Notes: generated by a model not told the origin, from the sequence alone. A DNA stretch of 39,181 nucleotides from Actinomycetota bacterium (GCA_019246335.1 JAFAQQ010000011.1:1-39181); one strand, 5' to 3'; counted from the stretch's first letter, positions 28,522-36,734 are shown. Numbers and translations are program-made.

Positions 28522-29673
28522 ATGCGGCGGGCGATGGCGGTGGTGCTGTGCGCGGCGGGCTTGATCCTCGCCGCGAGCGCGCCCGCCGCGGCGAGACCCG
28601 TCCTGTTCGTCGGAAACCTCGAGGACGGGACCGTGAGCCTCGTAGACGCGCACGCGCTCCGCGTCCTCGGCGGTCTCAACGTGATCCCCGACGGCAACAC
28701 GCCGCGCGACCCGGCGCAGGCCGCGATCTACCCGGCGCTCGTCCAGGCGAAGGGCCTGGACTACGTGCAGGGGCTCGCCCTCTCGCCCGACGGACGGACC
28801 CTGTACGTCTCGCGCGGGTACCTGGGAGACGTCGCGGCCTTCGACATCGCGAGCCGGCGCCTTCTGTGGCGCCTGGAGGTGACGAGCCAGCGTGCGGACC
28901 ACGTCGTGCTCACGCCCGACGGCAGCCGCCTCTTCGTCTCGGCCCTCACGACGAACCAGGTGCAGGCCATCGATACCCGGACGCATGCGTTCGTCGGCTC
29001 GTTCCCGACCGGCGACTGGCCGCACGTGCTCGAGATGTCGCCCAACGGCAGGTACGTCTACAACGGGAGCCTCGGCGACCAGCTGCTTCCGCAGGGCACG
29101 CCGACCCGGACCGACATCACGGTCGCCGACGCCCGCACCCTGCAGGTAGTCCGGACGCTGCCGTTCGACGCCGGCGTCCGGCCATTCGTCTTCGGTCCGC
29201 GCCACCGCAGCCTCTTCGTGCAGTTCTCGTTCTTCAACGGGTTCCGCCAGGTCAACCCGATCACCGGCGCGATCGTCGCGACGAAGAACCTGCCCGTCGA
29301 GGGCCCCGCGCTCAACGAGAAGCCGAGCAGCTACCCGAACCAGGCGGCGCACCACGGCATCGACGTCTCGGGCGACGGCAAGCTGATCTGCGACGCCGCG
29401 ACGGTCTCGGATTACGTCGCCCTCGTGAGGCGAGGAACGCTCTCCACGGCGGCCATCATCCCGGTCGGCGATCAGCCCGCGGAGGCGGAGACGAGCCTCG
29501 ACGGCCGCTACTGCTTCGTGGCCAACCGCGGCCCGGCGTCGAACTCGCTGTCCGTCATCTCGTATGCGAAGCGCCGCGAGGTGAAGCGGGTCCGGCTCGG
29601 CAAACACCCGCAGGAGGAGGTCGAGGGAAGGGTCCCGGACGGGGTCCTGCGGGCGGCGGGCTTCCTCCACTGA
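28522..29673 (+). CDS. Secreted YVTN-type beta-propeller protein
   Basis: Signal peptide MRRAMAVVLCAAGLILAASAPAAA; repeats GLALSPDGRTLYVSRG, VVLTPDGSRLFVSAL, LEMSPNGRYVYNGS. Confidence 0.8.
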   Translation: MRRAMAVVLCAAGLILAASAPAAARPVLFVGNLEDGTVSLVDAHALRVLGGLNVIPDGNTPRDPAQAAIYPALVQAKGLDYVQGLALSPDGRTLYVSRGYLGDVAAFDIASRRLLWRLEVTSQRADHVVLTPDGSRLFVSALTTNQVQAIDTRTHAFVGSFPTGDWPHVLEMSPNGRYVYNGSLGDQLLPQGTPTRTDITVADARTLQVVRTLPFDAGVRPFVFGPRHRSLFVQFSFFNGFRQVNPITGAIVATKNLPVEGPALNEKPSSYPNQAAHHGIDVSGDGKLICDAATVSDYVALVRRGTLSTAAIIPVGDQPAEAETSLDGRYCFVANRGPASNSLSVISYAKRREVKRVRLGKHPQEEVEGRVPDGVLRAAGFLH

Positions 29674-29680
29674 GCCGCGC

Positions 29681-30946
29681 TCATGCCGGCGCCGGCTCGC
29701 CGATGGGCGCCACCGCGTCGCCGTCGTAGGCCGCCAGCGCGGGGAACATCGCCGCGACCAGCGCGACGCTCGCCACGCAGGCGAGCCCTCCGGAGACGAC
29801 CGAGAAGCGGGGCGACGCCGCTGAGGCCACGGCGCCGGCCTCGATGTCGCCAAGCCGGGGCCCGCTCGCCACCACGAGGCTGAACACCGACGACATCCGT
29901 CCACGCATGCGGTCCGGCGTGAGCGACTGCGAGATCGTGCTGCGACAGACCGCGCTGACGCTGTCCGCCGCGCCGGCGACCGCGAACAGGAGCGCGGCGG
30001 GCGCGAGCGCGGCGGTCAACCCGGCGGCGGCGATGGCCAACCCCCAGACCGCCACGGCCGCGAGCACGATCCGGCCCAGGTAGCGCGCGTGCTCGATCCA
30101 ACCGGTGCTGAGCGCCGCAACCGTGGCGCCCGCGGACACCGCCGCGAACAGCACCCCGGTCCCCCCGGCACCCGAGTGGTAGACGGTGAGCGACAGCACC
30201 GGGAACAGAGCGCGCGGCATGCCGAAGGTCATGGCCGCGAGGTCGATCGCGAAGCTTCCAACGAGCGCCTCACTGCGGCGCACGAAGCGCAGCCCGTCGC
30301 GGATCGAGCGCAGAACCGGGTCGTGGCGCTCCTCGCCGATCGGCCGCTGCGGGGACATCGCCGCCGCGGCCGCCACCATGCCCAGGCAACTCACTGCGTC
30401 GGCGATATAGACCGCCTGAACCCCGCTGCTCGAGATCAGCAGGCCGCCGACCAGCGGGCCGGCGACCATCGTCACCTGGTAGAGGCCGAACATGAAGGAG
30501 AGCGCTGAGCGCAGGCGGTCTCCGCTCACCACGTTGGGCACGATCGCGGTCCGCGTGACGCGCTCCATCCCGGCGGTGCCGGCGCTGGCGCCGGCGAGCA
30601 CATAGAGCAGCCAGACCGGCGGCGACCCAGCGAGCGCCGCCGCGGCCAGGCCGCTTGCCACCAGCACCAGCGCGACCTGGATCGCGAGGAGCAGGCTGCG
30701 GCGGTCGTAACGGTCGGCCAGCGCGCCGCCCAGGAGCGACGCCGTGACGAGCGGACCCAGCTCGACGAGGCCCAGGAGCCCCGTCAGGAAGGGAGATCGG
30801 GTGAGCACGTAGAGCTGAAACGGCAGCGCCACGAGCGCCGCCTGCGTCCCGAGCCCCGTGACGGCGGCGCCGTATGCGAGCAGGCGCAGGTCCCGCGACT
30901 CGCGCAGGGGCCGGGTGTCGACGGCTATGGAGCGGAGACGGCGGAT
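29681..30946 (-). CDS. MFS transporter (EntS-like); full-length start proposed at AUC 30946
   Basis: LPFQLYVLTRSPFLTGLLGLVELGPLVTASLLGGALADRYDRRSLLLAIQ. The ORF track starts at GTG 30832, inside TM1. The same frame upstream reads (ATC)RRLRSIAVDTRPLRESRDLRLLAYGAAVTGLGTQAAL. Confidence 0.75.
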   Translation of the reverse strand: MRRLRSIAVDTRPLRESRDLRLLAYGAAVTGLGTQAALVALPFQLYVLTRSPFLTGLLGLVELGPLVTASLLGGALADRYDRRSLLLAIQVALVLVASGLAAAALAGSPPVWLLYVLAGASAGTAGMERVTRTAIVPNVVSGDRLRSALSFMFGLYQVTMVAGPLVGGLLISSSGVQAVYIADAVSCLGMVAAAAAMSPQRPIGEERHDPVLRSIRDGLRFVRRSEALVGSFAIDLAAMTFGMPRALFPVLSLTVYHSGAGGTGVLFAAVSAGATVAALSTGWIEHARYLGRIVLAAVAVWGLAIAAAGLTAALAPAALLFAVAGAADSVSAVCRSTISQSLTPDRMRGRMSSVFSLVVASGPRLGDIEAGAVASAASPRFSVVSGGLACVASVALVAAMFPALAAYDGDAVAPIGEPAPA

Positions 30947-30961
30947 CCGCCTATTTAAGAA

Positions 30962-32185
30962 TCAGGCGGGCGCCCGCTCCCGCTGTCCGATCGCGGCGTA
31001 CACCGCGTCGCGCAGCGCCTTCTCGCGCGGGTCGTCGCGGAGGTGGAAGCCGAGGCGGTTGGGGGCGTAGGCGAACCCGAGCCCCAGGTCCGGGTCCGCG
31101 AACCCGAACGACCCGCCCGCGCCCGTATGTCCGTAAGCGCGATCGGTCGCGCCGAACCGGAACAGAGGCGACGGACGGAGGAAGCCGAGCGAGAACGCGG
31201 TCTCCACGCGGAGGACCAGGTCGTGCGCTCCGCCGCTCGGCGTCGAGGGGGGCGCGCTGAGCTCGTCGAGGGTCGCGTCCGCGTACCCGACCGCCTGGCC
31301 ACCCGTGGCCAGCTCGCCGTAGACGGCCGCCACGGCCCGCGGCGCTCCAACCCCGGTCGCGGCCGGCAGCTCGACCGCGAGAAACCTGCGCGCGGCCAGA
31401 TCGGCGGGCCCCCGCAGCCTGGGGTTGCCGAACGCGCGGTAGGTGAGCGAGCCGCGGCGGACGAAGCCGAGGACCATGCCGCGTGGCATCACATCCATGT
31501 GCAGAAGGACCTCGGCGCGCCGGTAGGCGCGCACCTGGGCGACCCGGTCGTCGGGGATCTCATCCGGGAGCCCGAAGTAGAACTCGACGCCGAGCGGCCC
31601 CGCGATCTCCTCGGCGAAGAAGCGCCCGAGGCTGCGGTGCCGGGGGTCGACCCGGCGCATCAGCTCCCCCTCGTAGAAGCCGAGGCTCAGGGCGTGGTAG
31701 CCCTGGCGCGTCCCGGGCTCCCAGGCCGGACGCTGCTTCGCGATGGCCGCGGCCACCCGGTCGAGGTCGCCAAGGATCGCGGCGTCGAGCGGCTCGTCGA
31801 TCGCGCAGAGCCCTCCCTGGTGCGCCAGCAGCTGACGCACCGTGATGCGTTCCTTCCCGTTCTGCGCGAACTCGGGCCAGTAGGCGGACACGCGCTCGTC
31901 GTAGTCGATGTAGCCGCGGCTGTGGGCAAGCGCAACGGTTGCGGCCGAGAGTCCCTTCGAGGTCGAGTAGACGATGACCAGCGTGTCCTCGGCCCACGGT
32001 GAGCGCTCCGCCCGATCGCGGTATCCGCCCCACAGGTCCACGACCTTCTCCCCGGCCAGGTAAACGGCACAGGCGGCGCCGAGCTCGCCACGGTCGCGGA
32101 AGTTCCGGCGGAACTCGTCGGCCACCGGCCCGAAGCCCGGGGCCACGTCGCCGCCGAGCGGCGGCTTCGCGGGAGCGACGGCCAT
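30962..32185 (-). CDS. Serine hydrolase, beta-lactamase/esterase EstB-like family
   Basis: VYSTSKGLSA (SxxK), RVSAYWPEFAQNGKERITVRQLLAHQGGLCAID, YGHTGAGGSFGFADPDLGLGFAYAPNR; ATG at 32185. Confidence 0.88.
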   Translation of the reverse strand: MAVAPAKPPLGGDVAPGFGPVADEFRRNFRDRGELGAACAVYLAGEKVVDLWGGYRDRAERSPWAEDTLVIVYSTSKGLSAATVALAHSRGYIDYDERVSAYWPEFAQNGKERITVRQLLAHQGGLCAIDEPLDAAILGDLDRVAAAIAKQRPAWEPGTRQGYHALSLGFYEGELMRRVDPRHRSLGRFFAEEIAGPLGVEFYFGLPDEIPDDRVAQVRAYRRAEVLLHMDVMPRGMVLGFVRRGSLTYRAFGNPRLRGPADLAARRFLAVELPAATGVGAPRAVAAVYGELATGGQAVGYADATLDELSAPPSTPSGGAHDLVLRVETAFSLGFLRPSPLFRFGATDRAYGHTGAGGSFGFADPDLGLGFAYAPNRLGFHLRDDPREKALRDAVYAAIGQRERAPA

Positions 32186-32191
32186 GCGCTC

Positions 32192-32226
32192 AGTATCGCG
32201 GGTCGCGCGGCGCCGCGCCGTAGGAT
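32192..32226. promoter_or_regulatory. Divergent promoter region: -10-like GATACT (minus, 32192-32197) and TAGGAT (plus, 32221-32226) flanking a 14-bp palindrome
   Basis: GCGCGGCGCCGCGC at 32205-32218 lies between the two hexamers, which end 6 and 7 nt before the two start codons. Confidence 0.45.
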
Positions 32227-32233
32227 CACGCCG

Positions 32234-32638
32234 ATGGCCCTCGAGCCCGGCATCGAGCGTGTCGACGAGTTCACGGTCGACGACCGGCTCCTCACCGACG
32301 TCGGCGGCACCCTCGGCGTGCGCGTGCTCTCGACGCCCGGCATGATCGCGATGATGGAGCGAAACGCTGCCATCCTGTCGGCTGAGCACCTGCCGGAGGG
32401 CAGCGCAACCGTGGGCTTCGAGGTGTGCGTCAAGCACGTCGCCGCCGCGTCCGAGGGAGCGCGCTGCGCCGTGCGCGCCGAGCTCCGCGAGGTCGTCGAC
32501 GATCGCAAGCTCCGGTTCGAGGTGGAGGTCGTCGAGGACGACCGCACCATCGGCGTGGGCACCCACGAGCGCCGGGTGATCGACGTCAGAGGCCACGCCG
32601 AGCGGAGCACGCCGACGGACCGGCCCGCCGCGCCCTGA
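32234..32638 (+). CDS. Hotdog-fold thioesterase (fluoroacetyl-CoA thioesterase-like)
   Basis: VDDRLLTDVGGTLGVRVLSTPGMIAMMERNAAILSAEHLPEGSATVGFEVCVKHVAAASEGARCAVRAELREVVDDRKLRFEVEVVED. Confidence 0.8.
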   Translation: MALEPGIERVDEFTVDDRLLTDVGGTLGVRVLSTPGMIAMMERNAAILSAEHLPEGSATVGFEVCVKHVAAASEGARCAVRAELREVVDDRKLRFEVEVVEDDRTIGVGTHERRVIDVRGHAERSTPTDRPAAP

Positions 32639-32647
32639 GCAAGGTGA

Positions 32648-32687
32648 GAGGCCATTTGATACCGCCATAGCTGTATCGAATGGCCTC
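32648..32687. repeat. 15-bp inverted repeat, 10-nt loop (terminator or operator candidate)
   Basis: GAGGCCATTTGATAC-CGCCATAGCT-GTATCGAATGGCCTC; one T/G position that is a G.U wobble in RNA; lies 9 nt after the thioesterase stop. Confidence 0.85.
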
Positions 32688-32766
32688 CGAGCCCCTCGGT
32701 TCGACGCTGCGAGCCCCCGGGCCCGGTTTTGCAAGTGACTTGTTAAATGTCGTAACCTCCCCGGCG

Positions 32767-33156
32767 ATGGCCAGGCCGAGCCACGTACGCGACGCCGTCC
32801 GGGAGGCGCTGAGCGGGAGCACCCGGCACGCCTGGTCGATCGAGGACGTCCTCCACGAGCTTCGGGGCCGGCGCGTCAGCGCTGACTTCTCCTCGGTCTT
32901 CCGTGCTCTGACCTTCCTCGAGCGCGAGGGCCTCGTCTCGCGCGTCGAGCTCGGCGACGGCAAGGCGCGGTTCGAGGCCACGCACGGCCACCACGAGCAC
33001 GTTCGGTGCGATTCGTGCGGGGCCGTCGCGCCCGTTCCCGGCTGCCCGGTCGAGGGCACGCGGGCACAGGTCGAGCGGGCGACGGGATTCACCATAACCG
33101 GGCACCGGCTCCTGTTCTCTGGGCTCTGCGCCGAGTGCCGCGGAAGGGTCGGGTGA
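32767..33156 (+). CDS. zur: Fur-family metalloregulator, probably Zur
   Basis: WSIEDVLHELRGRRVSADFSSVFRALTFLEREGLVSRVELGDGKARFEATHGHHEHVRCDSCGAVAPV...LCAEC; first gene of a metal ABC operon. Confidence 0.88.
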   Translation: MARPSHVRDAVREALSGSTRHAWSIEDVLHELRGRRVSADFSSVFRALTFLEREGLVSRVELGDGKARFEATHGHHEHVRCDSCGAVAPVPGCPVEGTRAQVERATGFTITGHRLLFSGLCAECRGRVG

Positions 33157-34097
33157 CGCGCGGTCCAGGCGAGCGAGGCAGCCGGCGCGCTCGGGCGCTG
33201 CTTGCGACCGCGGCCGCGCTGGCCGTCGCCGCGGCCGCCGCCGGCTGCGGCAACCACCGTTCCGCGCCCGCCGCCGGAGGTCGCGTGTCCGTGGTGGCGG
33301 CGGAGAGCTTCTGGGGCAGCATCGCCTCCCAGCTCGGGGGCGATCGGGTTCGAGTCCGGAGCGTGGTCTCGAATCCCGCGGCCGATCCACACGACTACGA
33401 GCCGACTCCCGCCGACGCGCGCGCGTTCGCGGGCGCCCAGGTCGCGGTCGTGAACGGGGCCGGCTATGACCCGTGGGCCCCGCGGCTCCTCGCCGCGAAC
33501 CCCGCCCGCGGACGCGCGGTGGTGAACGTCGGCGAGCTCGCGGGCGTCCGCGCGGGCGGCAACCCGCACCTCTGGTACTCGCCGGCGAATGTCGAACGCG
33601 CGATTGCCGCCATCACGACGGCCTACAGCCGACTCGATCCCCGTCACGCGACCTACTACGTCTCCCTGGGCAGACGGTACGCGTCGCAGGGACTGAGGTC
33701 CTACCGCTCGCTGATCGCCGACATCCGCCGCAGGTTCGCCGGCACGCCGGTCGGCGCCTCCGAGAGCATCTTCTCGCCGCTCGCCCGGGCCATAGGTCTT
33801 CGCTTGCTGACACCGCAGCGCCTGCTCGACGCGATCAGCGAAGGCACGGATCCGACGGCGGCCGACAAGAGCACTGCGGACCGCCAGATCGCCTCACACG
33901 CGATCAGCGTCTGGGTATACAACCGGCAGAACGCCACGCCGGACGTGCGGCGCCTGACCGACGCCGCCCGCCGCGACGGCGTCCCGATCGTGACGATCAC
34001 GGAGACGCCGGTCCCGGCGAGCGCGAGCTTCCAGGCCTGGCAGACGCTCCAGCTCGAAGCGCTGCGCGCCGCCCTGGAACGCGCCACCCGCCGGTGA
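33153..34097 (+). CDS. znuA: Metal ABC transporter substrate-binding lipoprotein (ZnuA/TroA family)
   Basis: Lipobox AAAAAGCGN; VVAAESFWGSIASQLGG, NPAADPHDYEPTPADARAFAGAQVAVVNGAGYDPW, GNPHLWYSPANVERAI; GTGA overlap with the zur stop. Confidence 0.9.
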   Translation: MTRGPGERGSRRARALLATAAALAVAAAAAGCGNHRSAPAAGGRVSVVAAESFWGSIASQLGGDRVRVRSVVSNPAADPHDYEPTPADARAFAGAQVAVVNGAGYDPWAPRLLAANPARGRAVVNVGELAGVRAGGNPHLWYSPANVERAIAAITTAYSRLDPRHATYYVSLGRRYASQGLRSYRSLIADIRRRFAGTPVGASESIFSPLARAIGLRLLTPQRLLDAISEGTDPTAADKSTADRQIASHAISVWVYNRQNATPDVRRLTDAARRDGVPIVTITETPVPASASFQAWQTLQLEALRAALERATRR

Positions 34098-34921
34098 GGG
34101 CGGAACAGGTCCTCCGCCTCGAGCGCGCCGCCGCCGCGCTCGGGGGACGCACGATCTGGAGCGATGTGTCGCTGACCGTCGACGGGGGGCGGTTCGTCGC
34201 GGTGCTCGGCCCCAACGGCGCGGGGAAGTCGACGCTGCTGCGGACGATCCTCGGGTTGGTTCCCCTTACCGCCGGCGACGCGACGGTCCTTGGCGCGCCA
34301 CCGGGCGCCCGCAACGACATGATCGGCTACCTCCCGCAGCGCCGCGAGCTCGATCCGGCCGTGCGCGTGCGCGGGGTCGACCTCGTCCGTCTCGGGCTGG
34401 ACGGGGGGCGCTGGGGCGTTCCCCTGCCCGCCTGGCTACCGGGGAATCGGACCGGCCGGGCCGCGGCCCGACGGGTCACCGACGTCCTCGAGCTCGTCGA
34501 CGCCGCGGCCTACGCCCGCCGGCCGATTGGCGAGCTCTCGGGCGGCGAGCGGCAGCGGGTGCTGATCGCGCAGGCGCTCGTGCGGGAGCCGGAGCTGCTG
34601 ATGCTCGATGAGCCGCTCGACAGCCTCGACCTCCCGGGCCAGCGCTCGGTGGCCGCGCTGCTGCAGCGGATCTGCAGGACGCGCGGCGTGGCCGTTGTCC
34701 TGGTCACCCACGACGTGAACCCGATCCTCCCCTACCTCGACCAGGTCGTGTACTTCGCCTCCGGGAGGGCGATGGCCGGCGCGCCTGAGGACGTCATCGC
34801 GAGCGGCGCGCTGACCGGCCTCTACGGCGTCCCGATCGAGGTGCTGCGCGCCTCAGACGGCCGCCTCGTCGTCGTGGGCCAGCCGGAGGCGCCGCACGTC
34901 CACACACCGCGGCATGCCTGA
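34094..34921 (+). CDS. znuC: Metal ABC transporter ATP-binding protein
   Basis: GPNGAGKSTLLRTILGL (Walker A), LSGGERQRVLIAQALVREPELLMLDEPLDSLD; GTGA overlap with the znuA stop. Confidence 0.93.
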   Translation: MRAEQVLRLERAAAALGGRTIWSDVSLTVDGGRFVAVLGPNGAGKSTLLRTILGLVPLTAGDATVLGAPPGARNDMIGYLPQRRELDPAVRVRGVDLVRLGLDGGRWGVPLPAWLPGNRTGRAAARRVTDVLELVDAAAYARRPIGELSGGERQRVLIAQALVREPELLMLDEPLDSLDLPGQRSVAALLQRICRTRGVAVVLVTHDVNPILPYLDQVVYFASGRAMAGAPEDVIASGALTGLYGVPIEVLRASDGRLVVVGQPEAPHVHTPRHA

Positions 34922-35861
34922 GCCGGTGGCGGCCGCCACGCTCGACATCCCCGGCCGGGTCCGGGAGCTCTTCACGTACCACTTCATGGTCAACGCCCTG
35001 GCCGCGGGGACGGCGGTGGCCGTGATGGCGGCGATCGTCGGCTGGTTCGTGGTCGTGCGCAGGCAGGTCTTTGCCGGACACACCCTGTCGCTCGTGGCCT
35101 TTCCGGGCGCCGCGGGCGCGGCGCTCGCCGGGCTGCCGGCGGCGTCGGGGTACTACGCCGCGTGCGGCCTCGGCGCCGTCGCGCTGGCGCCGGCCAGCCG
35201 GTCCGGACCCTCCCGAGGCGCCGAGACGGCCGCGATCGGCACCGTCCAGGCGTTCGCCCTCGGCTGCGGATTCCTCTTCGCCTCGCTGTACCACGGGCTC
35301 CTCGGCGGGGTGGCCGCGCTGCTGTTCGGCAGCTTCGTGGGCATCGACGACGGCCAGGTCCTCACGCTGTTCGCCGTGGCGGCGCTGGCGATCGCGCTCA
35401 TCGGGATCGCGGGGCGGCCGCTCCTCTTCGCCTCGCTCGATCCGGAGGGCGCTGCAGCCGCCGGCGTTCCCGTGCGCGCGCTCGGCGCGGCGTTTCTCCT
35501 GTTGCTCGCCCTGGCCGTGGCCGCGACGGCGCAGATCACGGGCGCTCTGCTCGTCTTCACCCTGCTGGTCACGCCCGCGGCCACCGCGCAGGCGCTCACG
35601 TCGCGGCCCGTTGCGGGCATGCTCGTCGCGGTGGCGCTCGCGCTCATCGTGACCTGGCTCGGGCTCGCCTTCGCGTACTTCTCCCCGTGGCCGGTCGGGT
35701 TCTGGATCACGAGCCTCTCGTTCGGCTTCTTCGTCCTCGCGCGCGTCTGGAGGGCGCGGCGGGCGAGGTCAGCGTGCGGAACCTCGCCGACGCGGCGTCT
35801 GATGCTCCCGCCCGGGCCCCCCAAGCGCCGGAGGCGCCGAACGCGAGAGGGCGGCGCCTGA
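34914..35861 (+). CDS. znuB: Metal ABC transporter permease 1
   Basis: FVVVRRQVFAGHTLSLVAFPGAAGAAL, GRPLLFASLDPEGAAAAGVPVRALGAAFLLLLALAVAATAQITGALLVFTLLVTPAATA; 8-nt overlap with znuC. Confidence 0.88.
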   Translation: MPEPVAAATLDIPGRVRELFTYHFMVNALAAGTAVAVMAAIVGWFVVVRRQVFAGHTLSLVAFPGAAGAALAGLPAASGYYAACGLGAVALAPASRSGPSRGAETAAIGTVQAFALGCGFLFASLYHGLLGGVAALLFGSFVGIDDGQVLTLFAVAALAIALIGIAGRPLLFASLDPEGAAAAGVPVRALGAAFLLLLALAVAATAQITGALLVFTLLVTPAATAQALTSRPVAGMLVAVALALIVTWLGLAFAYFSPWPVGFWITSLSFGFFVLARVWRARRARSACGTSPTRRLMLPPGPPKRRRRRTREGGA

Positions 35862-36721
35862 TGCTCAGCCACTCGTTCATTCGGCTCGCGCTGCTCGCCG
35901 GGACACCGATCGCGATCGCCTCCGGGCTCGTGGGCTATGCCCTGGTGCTGCGCAGCCAGGTATTCGCCGGCGACGCGCTGAGCCACGTGGCCTTCACCGG
36001 CGCGCTGGCCGCGGCGGCCGCAGGCGTCGACGTCCGAGTCGGCCTCTTCGCGGGGGCCGTCGTCGTGTCCGCCGGCATGGGGGCGCTCGGTCCGCGCGCT
36101 CGGGCCGACGACGTCGTGATCGGCGCCGTGTTCGCGTGGATCCTGGGCCTCGGCGCTCTCTTCCTCTCCCTGTTCACCATGACCCGCAGCGGCGGCAACG
36201 GCGTGGGTGGCGTGCGCGTGCTGTTCGGTTCGATATTCGGGCTGAGCCCGGGTGAGGCGACGCTCGCGGCGATCGTGGCGGCGGCGGTCGTGGTCGTGCT
36301 CCTCCTGATCGCGCGGCCGCTGCTGTTCGCCTCGCTCGACGGCGGCGTCGCCGAGGCGCTGGGGCTTCCCGTCCGGGCGCTCGGGCTCCTGTTCCTCTGC
36401 CTCGTCGGGCTGACGGCGGCGGAGGCCACCCAGGCCGTCGGAGCGCTGCTCTTGCTCGGCCTTCTCGCGGCGCCGGCGGGAGCCGCAAACCGGCTGACCG
36501 CGAGCCCCTACCGGGGCCTCGCACTGTCGGCCGGGCTGGCCGCGGCGTCACTGTGGCTGGGGATCGTCCTCGCATACGCGATCCCCTCGCTGCCGCCGAG
36601 TTCGGCGATCATCGGCGTCGCGACGCTGATCTACGCGGTGGCGGCCGCGACCACGCGGCGGCGCCCGGCCGCCGTTCGCTGGTCGCCGTCGCGCAGCGCC
36701 GCGGGGAACCGCGACCGGTGA
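35861..36721 (+). CDS. znuB: Metal ABC transporter permease 2
   Basis: ALVLRSQVFAGDALSHVAFTGALAAAAAG, RPLLFASLDGGVAEALGLPVRALGLLFLCLVGLTAAEATQAVGALLLLGLLAAPA; TGATG overlap with permease 1. Confidence 0.88.
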   Translation: MLSHSFIRLALLAGTPIAIASGLVGYALVLRSQVFAGDALSHVAFTGALAAAAAGVDVRVGLFAGAVVVSAGMGALGPRARADDVVIGAVFAWILGLGALFLSLFTMTRSGGNGVGGVRVLFGSIFGLSPGEATLAAIVAAAVVVVLLLIARPLLFASLDGGVAEALGLPVRALGLLFLCLVGLTAAEATQAVGALLLLGLLAAPAGAANRLTASPYRGLALSAGLAAASLWLGIVLAYAIPSLPPSSAIIGVATLIYAVAAATTRRRPAAVRWSPSRSAAGNRDR

Positions 36722-36734
36722 ACGACCGCCCGCC

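Noticed and set aside
32680-32766. Earlier zur start at ATG 32680
   Set aside because: It lies inside the inverted repeat and adds a non-conserved-looking 29 aa; ATG 32767 fits Fur-family N-termini better, though this is not proven.
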